A stretch of 64,000 bases of DNA from Afipia sp. GAS231. Lineage in GTDB: Bacteria > Pseudomonadota > Alphaproteobacteria > Rhizobiales > Xanthobacteraceae. The notes beneath the pieces were generated by a model. It did not search any database, was not told where the DNA came from, and saw nothing but the letters and a program-made list of their open reading frames with translations. Each line of letters begins with the position of its first letter. Position 1 is the first letter of the stretch. Below are positions 35,854-45,055 of this stretch, piece after piece. The stretch covers positions 558,001 through 622,000 of the forward strand of contig NZ_LT629703.1 in assembly GCF_900103365.1 (NCBI RefSeq). The letters are read 5' to 3'. The translations under genes were made by a program, and so were the position numbers.

Positions 35854-36084
35854 CCCGTCCCTCCCTTGTCCCAGAAACCCATCCGGCCTTTCGGTGTGTC
35901 CTGCACCGCCGCCGTCCCCTTGTCGAAAAGTGAAATCAAACTAGCGACAGATTCGCTCTAAGCCGTTAAATCCATGTGCCAACTTTGCGCGAAGCGGTTT
36001 CCACTTGCTTGAACACGTTCCGCAGACTCGGGCATGATGGTTTCAAAGTAGAGCCCATAAGTTAACGGAAAGGCAAACCGCCTG

Positions 36085-36384
36085 TTGAAAAAGCCTGTTC
36101 ACAACCCCCGCGAAGTAGCTGAAATCGTTGCGATTCAGGCGCTGACCTTCGTCGCCGGCGATCCCGAGCGATTAGGGCTATTTCTGGCCGAAAGCGGTTT
36201 GGGCCCGGAGACACTGCGGACGGCTGCCGCCAATCCGCAATTTCTGGCTTCGGTGCTCGATTTCGTCATGCGCGATGACGCAACCGTAAAGGCGTTTGCC
36301 GACGCCTCGCAACTCGATCCCACCAACGTCGCCGCCGCCCGCCAGGTGCTTGGTGACCCGGACTGGGAGCGCGACGTGCCGTGA
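36085..36384 (+). CDS. DUF3572 family protein
   Basis: 99 residues starting with TTG 36085, with GGAAAGG at 36067-36073. The sequence (REVAEIVAIQALTFVAGDPE, then LGLFLAESGLGPETLRTAAA) is the DUF3572 pattern of alphaproteobacteria: a small all-helical acidic protein of unknown function. Its stop overlaps the dinB start by four bases, so the two are translated together, which hints at a role linked to DNA damage tolerance but proves nothing. Confidence 0.85.
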   Translation: MKKPVHNPREVAEIVAIQALTFVAGDPERLGLFLAESGLGPETLRTAAANPQFLASVLDFVMRDDATVKAFADASQLDPTNVAAARQVLGDPDWERDVP

Positions 36385-37712
36385 GCGCGTCAGCGCCGGC
36401 GCTTGACGGTCCGCGCTGCTTTTGCCGGGATTGCTTCGGCGACCTCGACATCAAGGCCATGAGATGCGGCAAATGCGGCTCGCCGCGGCTGGTCCGCCAC
36501 CGGGCCCTGCCCTCGCTGACGCTCGCCCATATCGACTGCGACGCGTTCTACGCCACCGTCGAAAAGCGCGACAACCCCGAGATCGCCGACAAGCCCGTCA
36601 TCATCGGCGGCGGCAAGCGCGGCGTGGTGTCGGCGGCCTGCTACATCTCGCGGACCTTTGGCGTGCGCTCGGCGATGCCGATGTTCAAGGCGCTGGACCT
36701 CTGCCCCCAGGCGGTGGTGATCCGGCCCGACATGGCCAAATACGTCCGCGTCGGCCGCGAAGTGCGCCACGCCATGCAGACGCTGACGCCGCTGGTCGAG
36801 CCGTTGTCGATCGACGAGGCGTTTCTCGACCTTTCCGGGACCCAGCGCGTCCACGGCATGATTCCGGCCAAGGTGCTGGCGCGCTTTGCCCGCGACGTCG
36901 AACGCGACATCGGCATCACCGTTTCGGTCGGCCTGTCCTGCAACAAGTTTCTGGCCAAGATCGCCTCCGACCTCGACAAGCCCAGGGGCTTTGCGGCGCT
37001 CGACCAGGACGAGGCGCGCGAGATGCTGGCCGACCGGCCGGTCGGCTTCATCTACGGCGTCGGACCCGCCACGCAGGAAAAACTGCTGCAACGGGGTTTT
37101 CGCACCATCGCCGACCTGCAGCGCGCCGACGAGGTCGACCTGATGAAGCAGTTCGGGACCGAAGGCCGCAGGCTGTGGCGGCTGGCGCGCGGCATCGACG
37201 ACCGCCTGGTGGTGGCCGATCGCGGCGCCAAGACGATTTCGAATGAGACCACCTTCGAAAAGGACATCAAAGACTTTGCCACGCTGGAAAAAGTGCTGTG
37301 GCGGCTGTCGGAGAAAGTATCCTCGCGGCTCAAAAGCAGCGAACTTTCGGGCCTTACCGTTACGCTGAAATTGAAGACCGCCGACTTCCGTCAGCGCACC
37401 CGTTCACAATCGATCCAGACGCCGACACAGCTTGCGGCACGGATATTTGCGGTGTCGCGCGAGTTGCTGGCCAGGGAAATCGACGGCACCGCGTTTCGCC
37501 TGATCGGCACCGGCGTCAGCGCGTTGCGCCCGGGCGACCAGGCCGAAGATTCAGACATGCTCGACCGCCGCTCGGCCCATGCCGAACGCGCGATGGATAA
37601 TCTGCGCAAGAAATTCGGCAATGCCGCCGTGATCCGGGGCATTGCGTATGAGGGGCCGGAGAAGGAAATCGAGGCGGAGGAGGATGAGGAGGAGGAGGAG
37701 GAGGAGGAGTGA
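36381..37712 (+). CDS. dinB: DNA polymerase IV with N-terminal zinc ribbon
   Basis: 443 residues, Y-family translesion polymerase. Catalytic acids are Asp52 (AHIDCDAFYATVE) and Asp145-Glu146 (LSIDEAFLDL); SVGLSCNKFLAKIASDLDKP and GFIYGVGPATQEKLLQRGF (helix-hairpin-helix) follow. Before the palm domain lies a Cys cluster: Cys13, Cys15, Cys18, Cys29 and Cys32, a CxxC-x10-CxxC zinc ribbon not found in E. coli DinB. The C-terminus is an acidic run of Glu and Asp encoded by GAG repeats, with no obvious clamp-binding QLxLF at the very end. GTG start, coupled to the DUF3572 gene. Confidence 0.94.
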   Translation: MSASAPALDGPRCFCRDCFGDLDIKAMRCGKCGSPRLVRHRALPSLTLAHIDCDAFYATVEKRDNPEIADKPVIIGGGKRGVVSAACYISRTFGVRSAMPMFKALDLCPQAVVIRPDMAKYVRVGREVRHAMQTLTPLVEPLSIDEAFLDLSGTQRVHGMIPAKVLARFARDVERDIGITVSVGLSCNKFLAKIASDLDKPRGFAALDQDEAREMLADRPVGFIYGVGPATQEKLLQRGFRTIADLQRADEVDLMKQFGTEGRRLWRLARGIDDRLVVADRGAKTISNETTFEKDIKDFATLEKVLWRLSEKVSSRLKSSELSGLTVTLKLKTADFRQRTRSQSIQTPTQLAARIFAVSRELLAREIDGTAFRLIGTGVSALRPGDQAEDSDMLDRRSAHAERAMDNLRKKFGNAAVIRGIAYEGPEKEIEAEEDEEEEEEEE

Positions 37713-37724
37713 TCCTCCTCTTTG

Positions 37725-37803
37725 GTCATTCCGGGGCGCGCGTCAGCGCGAACCCGGAATCTCGAACTTCCGGGTTCGATGCTGCGCATCGCCCCGGAAT
37801 GAC
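37725..37803. repeat. Palindromic intergenic repeat (GTCATTCCGGGGC family)
   Basis: Outer arms GTCATTCCGGGGC (37725-37737) and GCCCCGGAATGAC (37791-37803), inner arms CGAACCCGGAA (37749-37759) and TTCCGGGTTCG (37768-37778), all perfect. It separates convergent dinB and eipB. A second member is at 45889-45987. Confidence 0.9.
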
Positions 37804-37804
37804 G

Positions 37805-38671
37805 TTATTTACAGGGCTTGGAATCCTTGACGTCGAATTTGCCCATGGCGCCCGAGATGACAAAATCGTTGTAGTCGAGCACCAGCGCGCGGGAGACGCC
37901 GTTCTCGAACAGCTCGAACGACATCGCGTACACCGGCGTCTGCTCGCCGTCCTTGGACTTGGCGTCGCGGTCGTAATAGCTGACGGTGACCGGCCAGCGC
38001 GTCAGCGTTTTCATCTGGTCGTTGGCGGTGGACGGATCGGGCGACGCGATGTCGCGGGTGCCCGGGATCGGCTGCCCGATCACGGACAGCGTGTTGTAGA
38101 CCTTCTCGCCGTTGTCGGAGCCGTCATAGACCGTCAGCTCCAGCACCGACTTGCCGGCGCGGGCCGCGGCGATGATGTGCTGGATCTGCTCGGTCGGGAA
38201 CACGACATTGCCGTCGAGGTCGAACGTCTTCGCCGCCGGCTGCTTCAGCTTGACGGTGATGTGATCGCCGACCCGCTCGGCCACGCCGTCGACCGGCGCC
38301 GAGTCGGTATCGTTCATCCTGGTATCGATCTTGAAGCGGTAGCTCTTGCCGGCCGCGTCCTCCCACGAGGACGACCGCAAATCGCTCAGGGTCAGCTTGC
38401 CCTCGCCGCTGTCGAGTTCCGACACCTGGCGGAATTCCGAGGTGTATCCCTCACAGGAACTGCCGGAGAAATTGTAGAGGATCCGCCCGCGCGCGTTGCT
38501 GATGGCATTGGAGCCGCGCGACTTGACGAGGCTCAATTCGTACAGCGCCTGATGCGAGAGAAATGGCCCGCCGGCGGCGGCCACCGCGGGCACGTGCGCC
38601 ATTCCGGATCCGAAGACCGCAGCAACGGAGAACACCAAAGCGCGGACCGGAATCGGGAGCGAGCTGGCCAT
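37805..38671 (-). CDS. eipB: Periplasmic cell-envelope protein EipB (DUF1849)
   Basis: 288 residues. A signal peptide covers about residues 1-33 (ALVFSVAAVFGSGMAHVPAVAAAG). The mature part matches DUF1849: HQALYELSLVKSRGSNAISN, ILYNFSGSSCEGY with Cys73, and the final SKPCK with Cys287. In Brucella EipB this Cys pair forms a disulfide that closes a beta-spiral, and the protein supports envelope integrity. ATG 38671 (GAGG upstream) gives the signal peptide; the frame continues to 38731. Divergent from the RidA gene. The function here is by homology. Confidence 0.9.
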   Translation of the reverse strand: MASSLPIPVRALVFSVAAVFGSGMAHVPAVAAAGGPFLSHQALYELSLVKSRGSNAISNARGRILYNFSGSSCEGYTSEFRQVSELDSGEGKLTLSDLRSSSWEDAAGKSYRFKIDTRMNDTDSAPVDGVAERVGDHITVKLKQPAAKTFDLDGNVVFPTEQIQHIIAAARAGKSVLELTVYDGSDNGEKVYNTLSVIGQPIPGTRDIASPDPSTANDQMKTLTRWPVTVSYYDRDAKSKDGEQTPVYAMSFELFENGVSRALVLDYNDFVISGAMGKFDVKDSKPCK

Positions 38672-38912
38672 GTTCTGTTTTTTCCTCGATGGGAGATTCG
38701 TCACATTAGTGACGGCTGTATTGCGTCGCAACTAGGGCGGCTTCACGAAAACGTTGTATTTTGACGCCGCCCTGCCACGTTTTTCAGCGATTTCGGCGCG
38801 ATTTTCGGCACACGGGCGCCCGTTCGCCCTCGCTTGCAACGGATGCCGCGATGCGCGAAACAATGCGCCTGATCTGAGTTCAGAAACAGGCAAATCAAGC
38901 GGGGACGGAAAC

Positions 38913-39380
38913 ATGGCGGGTACGGTCGAACAAAAGCTGGCGGCACAAGGCATCACTCTGCCGGAACCCCGCGCCGCCATGGCCAACTACGTCGGCTTCG
39001 TCCGCACCGGCAATCTGCTGTTCGTTTCGGGCCAGGTTTGCGCTGACGGTGAAGGCAAGCTGATCGCCAAGGGCAAGTTAGGGGCCGGCGTCACGATCGA
39101 ACAAGGCTATCACGCGGCAAAGGGTTGCGGCGTCAACCTGCTGGCGCAGGTCAAGGCGGCACTGGGGGATCTCGACAAGGTGGTGCGCGTGGTGCGGCTC
39201 GGCGGCTTCATCAACTCCGCGCCGGATTTCCTCGACGGTCCCAAGGTGCTGAACGGCGCTTCCGACCTAATGGTTGAGGCCTTCGGCGACAAGGGCCGCC
39301 ATGCCCGCACCACCGTCGGCGTCGCCTCCCTGCCCTCCGACGCCGCCGTCGAAGTCGACGGCATCTTCGAGGTATCCTGA
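38913..39380 (+). CDS. RidA/YjgF-family protein
   Basis: 155 residues, single domain. VRTGNLLFVSGQVCADGEGKL, NLLAQVKAALGDLDKVVRVV, GGFINSAPDF and HARTTVGVASLPSDAAVEVDGIFEV follow the RidA order, with the arginine that binds the carboxylate of enamine substrates in HARTTVG. It is slightly longer than RidA proper (about 130) and belongs to the YjgF-like subgroup with an N-terminal extension. RidA removes reactive 2-aminoacrylate. It heads a run of four same-strand genes up to 41994. Confidence 0.92.
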   Translation: MAGTVEQKLAAQGITLPEPRAAMANYVGFVRTGNLLFVSGQVCADGEGKLIAKGKLGAGVTIEQGYHAAKGCGVNLLAQVKAALGDLDKVVRVVRLGGFINSAPDFLDGPKVLNGASDLMVEAFGDKGRHARTTVGVASLPSDAAVEVDGIFEVS

Positions 39381-39394
39381 GCGGGGCCGCCGAC

Positions 39395-40147
39395 GTGCGC
39401 GCCCCGGACTGGCTGACGGCGCGGCCGGTCGCTCACCGCGGCCTGCATGATGTCGCACGCGGCATCATCGAGAACATGCCGGCGGCGGCCGAGGCAGCGG
39501 CGCAAGCGAATTTCGCGATCGAATGCGACATCCAGCTCACCGCCGACGGCGAAGCGATGGTGCATCACGACGACGCACTCGGCCGCCTCACCGAAGGTTC
39601 CGGCGCGCTGCTCGGCAAGACCGCGGCCGAACTCAAGGCCGTCAAATTCAAGAATACCGACGAGCGGATGATGACGCTCGGCGATCTCTGCGCGCTGGTT
39701 GCCGGCCGCGTGCCGCTGGTGATCGAGGTGAAAAGTCATTTTAACGGCGACCGCCAACTGGTGAAGCGGATGGCCGAGGTGCTCGCCGGCTATTCCGGAC
39801 CTGCGGTCGGCATGTCCTTTGATCCCGACCAGGTGCTGGCGCTCCGTGAGCTGATGCCCCAGCTACCGCGCGGCATCATCGCCGAGCACGACTATACCGA
39901 GGCCGACTGGCCGGAAGCGTCCGCCGAACAGCGCCGGGGCATGACGCATCTGCGCCATGCGTTGCGCACCCGTCCGCATTTCGTCGCCTACTGGGTCAAC
40001 GACCTGCCCGCCGTGGCCCCCTGGATCGCCCGCAACATCTTCGGCCTGCCGCTGTTGACCTGGACCGTGCGCACGCCGGAACAGCGCGACCGCGCCGCGC
40101 GCTATGCCGACCAGATGATCTTTGAAGGCTTTCTGCCGGGAACCTGA
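39395..40147 (+). CDS. Glycerophosphodiester phosphodiesterase
   Basis: 250 residues, GDPD TIM barrel. AHRGLHD (His14, Arg15), ENMPAA, IECDIQLTADGEAMVHHDD (Glu43, Asp45, His57/58) and LVIEVKS are the metal and catalytic residues of the family; LLTWTVRTPEQRDRA closes the barrel. No signal peptide, so cytoplasmic. It releases glycerol-3-phosphate from deacylated phospholipids. GTG 39395 start, 14 bases after the RidA stop. Confidence 0.93.
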   Translation: MRAPDWLTARPVAHRGLHDVARGIIENMPAAAEAAAQANFAIECDIQLTADGEAMVHHDDALGRLTEGSGALLGKTAAELKAVKFKNTDERMMTLGDLCALVAGRVPLVIEVKSHFNGDRQLVKRMAEVLAGYSGPAVGMSFDPDQVLALRELMPQLPRGIIAEHDYTEADWPEASAEQRRGMTHLRHALRTRPHFVAYWVNDLPAVAPWIARNIFGLPLLTWTVRTPEQRDRAARYADQMIFEGFLPGT

Positions 40148-40254
40148 TCCGCTCGCCGCGGGCTTGAAGTCGTCGCTGCAATGCACGATCTTTCAGAGGG
40201 TTGGTCGCCATACGCGCCGGCTGATTGCACGATGGGACCGGTTGCGAATTCTCG

Positions 40255-41502
40255 ATGGCGTCATCTGAAATCACCCTCGAAGCCGTCCCCGCCGCCAGCA
40301 ACATCAAGGCTGAGGAGTGGGACGCCTGCGCCAACCCGCGGCCTGACCCCAACGCCATCGAAAATCTCGACACGCTCGCCTCACCCGGCGCACCAGGCTG
40401 CTCGACCGCCGGCTCAAGGTCCGGCTATAACCCCTTCGTTTCCCACGCCTTTTTCGCGGCCACCGAAGCCTCCGGCTCGGCCTGCGCGCGCACCGGCTGG
40501 GGTCCGCGACATCTCTTGGCCCGGCTCGACGGCGCCATCGTCGGCGTCGTGCCCTGCTATCTGAAATCGCACTCGCAAGGAGAATATGTCTTCGACCGCG
40601 GCTGGGCCGATGCCTATGAGCGCGCCGGCGGCCGCTATTATCCGAAACTGCAGGCGTCCGTGCCGTTCACACCGGCCACCGGGCCACGGCTCCTGATCCG
40701 CAGCGGCGTCGACCGCGAGCAGATCGGCTCGGCGCTGGCGAGCGGACTGATGGCGCTCTGCAACGCCACCAACGCTTCCTCCGTCCACGTCACCTTTGCG
40801 CCCGAAACCGAAGCGAAGTTTCTCGGCGAGCACGGTTTCCTGCAAAGGAACGACCAGCAGTTCCACTGGCACAACGAGGGCTACAAGACGTTTGACGATT
40901 TCCTCGCCACACTCAATTCGCGCCACCGCAAGGCGATCAAGCGCGAACGACGCGAGGCGCTGGCCTCCGACATCACCATCCACCGGCTGACCGGAGCCGA
41001 TATCACCGAGGATGCGTGGGACGCGTTCTTCGCATTCTACATGGAGACCGGTTCGCGCAAATGGGGCCGGCCGTATCTCACCCGCAGCTTCTTCTCGCTG
41101 ATCGGCGAGAGCATGAGCCGGGACGTGCTGCTGGTGATGGCCAAACGCAACGGCCGCTGGATTGCCGGCGCCATCAATTTCATCGGCTCCGATACGCTGT
41201 TCGGCCGCAACTGGGGCGCGGTCGAGCACCACCCGTTCCTGCATTTCGAAGTCTGCTATTATCAGGCCATCGAGTTTGCGATCGAACGCGGCCTGAAAAC
41301 GGTGGAAGCCGGCGCGCAAGGCGAGCACAAGCTGGCGCGCGGCTACCTGCCGCAAACCACCTACTCCGCGCATTACATCGCCGACCCCGACCTGCGGCGG
41401 GCGATCGCGGATTACCTCAAGCGCGAACGCGCCTATGTGGCCGAGGTCGGACGCGAGCTGACCGAGGCCGGGCCGTTCCGCAAGGCGGTCGACGAGGCCT
41501 GA
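40255..41502 (+). CDS. GNAT-fold protein of the COG3146 / DUF482 family
   Basis: 415 residues. Characteristic parts are NPFVSHAFFAATEASGSA, GWGPRHLLARLDGAIVGVVPCYLKSHSQGEYVFD, GDAYERAGG-like DAYERAGGRYYPKLQASVPFTP, FHWHNEGYKTFDDFLATLNSRHRKAIKRER and AGAQGEHKLARGYLP. The fold resembles Fem-type aminoacyl transferases, for which the family was labelled peptidoglycan-related, but the reaction is not established. ATG 40255 is preferred to the TTG at 40225. It lies in a same-strand run with RidA, GDPD and HIT genes. Confidence 0.9.
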   Translation: MASSEITLEAVPAASNIKAEEWDACANPRPDPNAIENLDTLASPGAPGCSTAGSRSGYNPFVSHAFFAATEASGSACARTGWGPRHLLARLDGAIVGVVPCYLKSHSQGEYVFDRGWADAYERAGGRYYPKLQASVPFTPATGPRLLIRSGVDREQIGSALASGLMALCNATNASSVHVTFAPETEAKFLGEHGFLQRNDQQFHWHNEGYKTFDDFLATLNSRHRKAIKRERREALASDITIHRLTGADITEDAWDAFFAFYMETGSRKWGRPYLTRSFFSLIGESMSRDVLLVMAKRNGRWIAGAINFIGSDTLFGRNWGAVEHHPFLHFEVCYYQAIEFAIERGLKTVEAGAQGEHKLARGYLPQTTYSAHYIADPDLRRAIADYLKRERAYVAEVGRELTEAGPFRKAVDEA

Positions 41503-41568
41503 CCTGCTCTGCTACCGAAACGACACCGAGACGAAGCGTGCTGAGACGAAACGTGAAGGGAAGACGCC

Positions 41569-41994
41569 ATGACCGCCTATGACACCAACAACATCTTCGC
41601 AAAAATCCTGCGCGGCGAGTTTCCTTGCCAAAAGGTCTATGAAGACGAGCACGTGCTGGCCTTCCTCGACATCATGCCGCGCGCGCCCGGCCACACGCTG
41701 GTGATCCCAAAAGCCCCCGCCCGCAACATCCTCGACATCAAGCCGGACGACTATGCCCACGTCGCGCGCGGCGCCCACAAGATCGCTGCCGCCGCGATGA
41801 AGGCCTTCAAGGCTGACGGCATCACCGTACAGCAGTTCAACGAAGTCGCCGGCGGACAGGTCGTGTTCCACCTGCACATGCACGTGATGCCGCGCCATGA
41901 CGGCGTCGCGCTGTTGCCGCCGGCCAGCCGCAAGGAAGATGTCAAGGTGCTGGAAGACAACGCGACCAAGCTGATCGCGGCGCTGGGTGGGTAA
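41569..41994 (+). CDS. HIT-family hydrolase (HinT-like)
   Basis: 141 residues. The histidine triad is HLHMHVMPRHDG; the N-terminus NIFAKILRGEFPCQKVYEDEHVLAFLDIMPRAPGHTLVIPK is the Hint-branch pattern. Such enzymes hydrolyse adenosine 5'-phosphoramidates. ATG 41569 lies 66 bases after the preceding gene. Confidence 0.94.
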   Translation: MTAYDTNNIFAKILRGEFPCQKVYEDEHVLAFLDIMPRAPGHTLVIPKAPARNILDIKPDDYAHVARGAHKIAAAAMKAFKADGITVQQFNEVAGGQVVFHLHMHVMPRHDGVALLPPASRKEDVKVLEDNATKLIAALGG

Positions 41995-42007
41995 ATCTAG
42001 CTCAGCC

Positions 42008-42101
42008 GTCACCCTGAGGTGCGCGCCTTTGCGCGCCTCGAAGGGCGACGGCGTGGCACATCCTTCGAGGCTCGCCGAAGAGGCTCGCACCTCAGGATGA
42101 C
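42008..42101. repeat. Palindromic intergenic repeat (GTCACCCTGAGG family)
   Basis: Outer arms GTCACCCTGAGGTGCG (42008-42023) and CGCACCTCAGGATGAC (42086-42101) with one mismatch; inner arms GCGCCTCGAAGG and CCTTCGAGGCTCGC near 42033-42075. It lies between convergent HIT and trmO genes. Confidence 0.88.
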
Positions 42102-42132
42102 GGACGTCCTCGCGAGACGAGAAAAGGCCAAG

Positions 42133-42624
42133 TCACTCCGTCTCGAAATCCCCCGCCTGCGGCGGCGCCAGCGGCGTGAATTCGCAGCGGTCGGGCTTCA
42201 GATCCAACAGCGGCGTCTCGTCGAGGCAATCGAGGCCGCGCACCAGGATCACATTGCCTTCGATCCCGACCAGCTTGACGATCGAGGTCGCGATCGGATT
42301 GGGCCGCACCGGCGAGCGCAGCGAGAACGTGCCGCGGGTTTTCTGGTTGTTCTTCGGGCTCTGCAGCACCAGGTCGCGTCGCGACAGATGCAACCAGTAG
42401 ATCACTTCGAGATTCGAATAGAAATCGACGCCCTTGATCGCCGGCACCCAGGGCTCGAAAATCTCGAGCCGGCAGACCGGGCCATCGTGGCGGCCCTGCC
42501 GCGGCGTCTCCAGGCGCGAGGTCCACGGCGTGCGGATGCGGCCGATGAAGACGAGGCCGGCATCGCGGGCCGGCGGCATATCGACGGTGAGTTCGCCGTC
42601 GCGGATTTCACTTTCCCGTACCAT
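42133..42624 (-). CDS. trmO: TrmO/TsaA-like tRNA (t6A37) methyltransferase
   Basis: 163 residues with the YaeB/TsaA beta-barrel pattern: [70 protein letters not shown] and [15 protein letters not shown]. TrmO methylates N6-threonylcarbamoyl-adenosine in tRNA-Thr. It lacks the C-terminal extension of E. coli TrmO, as many short homologues do. It begins seven bases after the Bug-type gene on the same strand, so the two may be co-transcribed although unrelated in role. Confidence 0.85.
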   Translation of the reverse strand: MVRESEIRDGELTVDMPPARDAGLVFIGRIRTPWTSRLETPRQGRHDGPVCRLEIFEPWVPAIKGVDFYSNLEVIYWLHLSRRDLVLQSPKNNQKTRGTFSLRSPVRPNPIATSIVKLVGIEGNVILVRGLDCLDETPLLDLKPDRCEFTPLAPPQAGDFETE

Positions 42625-42631
42625 TTCGTTC

Positions 42632-43603
42632 TTAATCCAGTGAGATGTTGAGGGCCTTTATCACGGCGGCCCACCGCGCGCGATCGGTTGTGACGAATTT
42701 GTCGATCTCGGCCTGGCTCTTCGGGCGCAGCGGCGTGAACCCGACCTTGTCCAGCGAAGCGCGGAACGTGTCATCGCTCAAAGCGCGGTCGAGGCTGGCT
42801 TTCAATTTTTGGACGACATCGTCAGGCACTTTGGACGGCGCGGCAACGCCGTACCAGACGCTGACGGCATAATCGGGATAGCCGCTCTCGGCCATGGTCG
42901 GCACGTCGGGTAATTCAGCGATACGCTGTGCCGAACTGACCGCAAGCGGCCGCAGCAATCCACCCTTGACCGGCGGGAGCGCGGTGCCGAGCGTGTCGAA
43001 CATCAACTGGATGTTGCCGGAAAGCAGATCTTGCAGCGCCGGACCTGCGCCCTTGTAGGCGACATGAACCATGTCGACGCCGGCCATCTGCTTGAACATC
43101 TCGCCGGCGAGATGGGTAGTGCCGCCGGTGCCGGCCGATCCGAAATTGAGTTTGCCGGGATTTTGCCTGGCGTAGGCCACGAATTCCGCAACCGTCTTGG
43201 CCGGCACCGAGGGATGAACCTCCATCAGAACCGGCAGATCGGTGATGACGGCCAGCATCCGGAAATCCCTGTCGGGATCATAGGGCAGCTTCTTGTAGAG
43301 CTGCGGATTGAGCACGAACAGCGAGGCCGCCGTGAAGAACAGCGTGTAGCCATCGGGTTCGGAGCGCGCCGCGGCTTCGGCGCCGATCGCCCCCTGCGCG
43401 CCGGCCTTGTTCTCGACCACCACGGTCTGCTTGAGGTCGCGGCCGAGATAGTCGCCGATCATGCGGCCGAGCACGTCGGTCGGTCCACCCGCGGCATAGG
43501 GCACGATCAGCTTGATCGGGCGGCTCGGATATTCCGCCGCCTGGCCGTGCGGCGCGGCCAGAACGAGACCGCAGACCAGAGCCGAAAAAATGCGCCACTT
43601 CAT
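42632..43603 (-). CDS. Bug-family tripartite tricarboxylate substrate-binding protein, copy 1
   Basis: 323 residues with a signal peptide (residues 1-23, [18 protein letters not shown]). [25 protein letters not shown] and [27 protein letters not shown] are the Bug ligand-binding signatures; [18 protein letters not shown] and [21 protein letters not shown] follow. Bug proteins capture carboxylates in the periplasm for TctAB permeases. No tctA or tctB is present here. It is a tandem paralogue of the gene at 43683. ATG 43603 has GGGGA upstream. Confidence 0.93.
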   Translation of the reverse strand: MKWRIFSALVCGLVLAAPHGQAAEYPSRPIKLIVPYAAGGPTDVLGRMIGDYLGRDLKQTVVVENKAGAQGAIGAEAAARSEPDGYTLFFTAASLFVLNPQLYKKLPYDPDRDFRMLAVITDLPVLMEVHPSVPAKTVAEFVAYARQNPGKLNFGSAGTGGTTHLAGEMFKQMAGVDMVHVAYKGAGPALQDLLSGNIQLMFDTLGTALPPVKGGLLRPLAVSSAQRIAELPDVPTMAESGYPDYAVSVWYGVAAPSKVPDDVVQKLKASLDRALSDDTFRASLDKVGFTPLRPKSQAEIDKFVTTDRARWAAVIKALNISLD

Positions 43604-43636
43604 GCGTTTCCCCAAAATTCTCTTATGCGCCGGACA

Positions 43637-43686
43637 CTAGAGCTTTTTCCGTTCCGATGGAATCAGCACGGGGCTCCAGATTCTAG
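43637..43686. repeat. Partial family A repeat between the Bug genes
   Basis: CTAGAGCTTTTTCCGTTCCG and GGAATCAGCACGGGGCTCC resemble, with several changes, the second palindrome of the family A repeat. It is a decayed half copy between the paralogues. Confidence 0.5.
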
Positions 43687-44654
43687 TCCAGTGAGATGTT
43701 GAGCGTCTTGATCACACGCGCCCAACGGGCGCTGTCGGCAGCTATGAATTTGTCGATCTCAGGCTGGCTCTTCGGACCCAGCGACGTGAACCCGATCTTG
43801 TCGAGCGAGGCGCGAAACACGTCATCGCTCAAGGCGCGGTCGAGGCTGGCCTTTAGTTTTTGCAGGATATCGTCCGGCACGTTCGACGGCGCGGCAATGC
43901 CGTACCAGGTACTCGTCACGTAATCGGGATAGCCGCTCTCGGCGATGGTGGGCAAGTCAGGCAGTTGGTCAACGCGCTTCGCCGAACCGACCGCGAGCGG
44001 CCGCAACAATCCGGCATTGATCGGCGGCAACGCTGTACCGAGCGAATCGAACAGCACCTGGATATGACCGGAGAGCAGATCCTGCAGCGCCGGGCCCATA
44101 CCCTTATAGGGAATATGCACCATATCGATGCCGGCCATCTGCCTGAACATTTCACCGGCGAGATGCGCGCTGCCGCCAGTGCCGGCCGATCCGAAATTCA
44201 ATTTGCCGGGGTTCTGTTTGGCGTAGGTGACCAACTCCGCCACTGTCCGGGCCGGCACCGACGGGGTGATCTCGAGGATCGCCGGCTGGTCCGTGACCAC
44301 TGCCAGCATGCGAAAATCCTTCGCGGGATCGTAAGACAATTTTTTGTAAAGCAGCGGGTTGAGCACGAAGACCGACGCCGCCGAGTATAACAGCGTATAG
44401 CCGTCAGGCTCGGATCGCGCCGCCATTTCGGCGCCAATGGCGCCCTGCGCACCGGCCCTGTTCTCGATCACAATGGTCTGCTTCAAATCGCGGCCGAGAT
44501 AGTCACCAACCATACGCGCCTGAACGTCGGACGGGCCGCCCGCGGCGTAGGGGACGATTAGCTTGATCGGACGGCTCGGGTAATCGGCCGCCCAGCCCTG
44601 CGGCGCGGCGAAGACGAGGCCGCAGACCACGGCCGAAACTGCGCGCCACTTCAT
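43683..44654 (-). CDS. Bug-family tripartite tricarboxylate substrate-binding protein, copy 2
   Basis: 323 residues with signal peptide (MKWRAVSAVVCGLVFAAPQG). The same signatures as copy 1 appear at the same places: [40 protein letters not shown] and [20 protein letters not shown]. The two proteins are equal in length and agree at most positions, both ending LNISLD, so they arose by tandem duplication. Differences cluster around the predicted ligand cleft (for example [11 protein letters not shown] against TDQPAILEITP), suggesting different ligands. GGAGGAACGGC precedes ATG 44654. Confidence 0.93.
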   Translation of the reverse strand: MKWRAVSAVVCGLVFAAPQGWAADYPSRPIKLIVPYAAGGPSDVQARMVGDYLGRDLKQTIVIENRAGAQGAIGAEMAARSEPDGYTLLYSAASVFVLNPLLYKKLSYDPAKDFRMLAVVTDQPAILEITPSVPARTVAELVTYAKQNPGKLNFGSAGTGGSAHLAGEMFRQMAGIDMVHIPYKGMGPALQDLLSGHIQVLFDSLGTALPPINAGLLRPLAVGSAKRVDQLPDLPTIAESGYPDYVTSTWYGIAAPSNVPDDILQKLKASLDRALSDDVFRASLDKIGFTSLGPKSQPEIDKFIAADSARWARVIKTLNISLD

Positions 44655-44710
44655 GCCGTTCCTCCGAATTTTCTTATGTCCGAGAGTACCGCATTATGTC
44701 GTCGCTGCAA

Positions 44711-45055
44711 TCAACCGAGCCACCATTTGCCGGCCAGCATGACGATCTCGCCGGCAACTACGCCAGCAAAGATCGATTGTCGCGACAGCATGAACCCCGC
44801 AAAGCCAGCCACAACGGCGCCATAGCGCAGCCAGTCGGGGACGCTCGCCAGCGCGCCGGGCGGCTGGACCACGATCTGCGCGATGACACCGGCCAGCACG
44901 GCAGTCGCCACCGCCCTCACCCACACCAGCAGCTCCGAGCCTTCGTCGAGTCCGCCACCGAACCAGAGCCCGAGCATCCGCCAGATCTGGTTGGGAAGGA
45001 CGCCCGCAACCAGCAGGACCAACAGCGCGTGCCAATCGCCGATGAAGTCGCTCAT
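44711..45055 (-). CDS. azlD: AzlD-family branched-chain amino acid transport subunit
   Basis: 114 residues with three or four helices; VLLVAGVLPNQIWRMLGLWFG is the AzlD signature near the N-terminus. AzlD is the small partner of AzlC in export of branched-chain amino acids. It begins inside the azlC stop (ATGA overlap, 45052-45055), so translation is coupled. The frame extends far upstream, overlapping azlC, but that part is a shadow. Confidence 0.9.
   Translation of the reverse strand: MSDFIGDWHALLVLLVAGVLPNQIWRMLGLWFGGGLDEGSELLVWVRAVATAVLAGVIAQIVVQPPGALASVPDWLRYGAVVAGFAGFMLSRQSIFAGVVAGEIVMLAGKWWLG

Noticed and set aside
35854..36084. CtrA box upstream of divK
   Set aside because: TTAA occurs twice but not with the seven-base spacing of the CtrA site.
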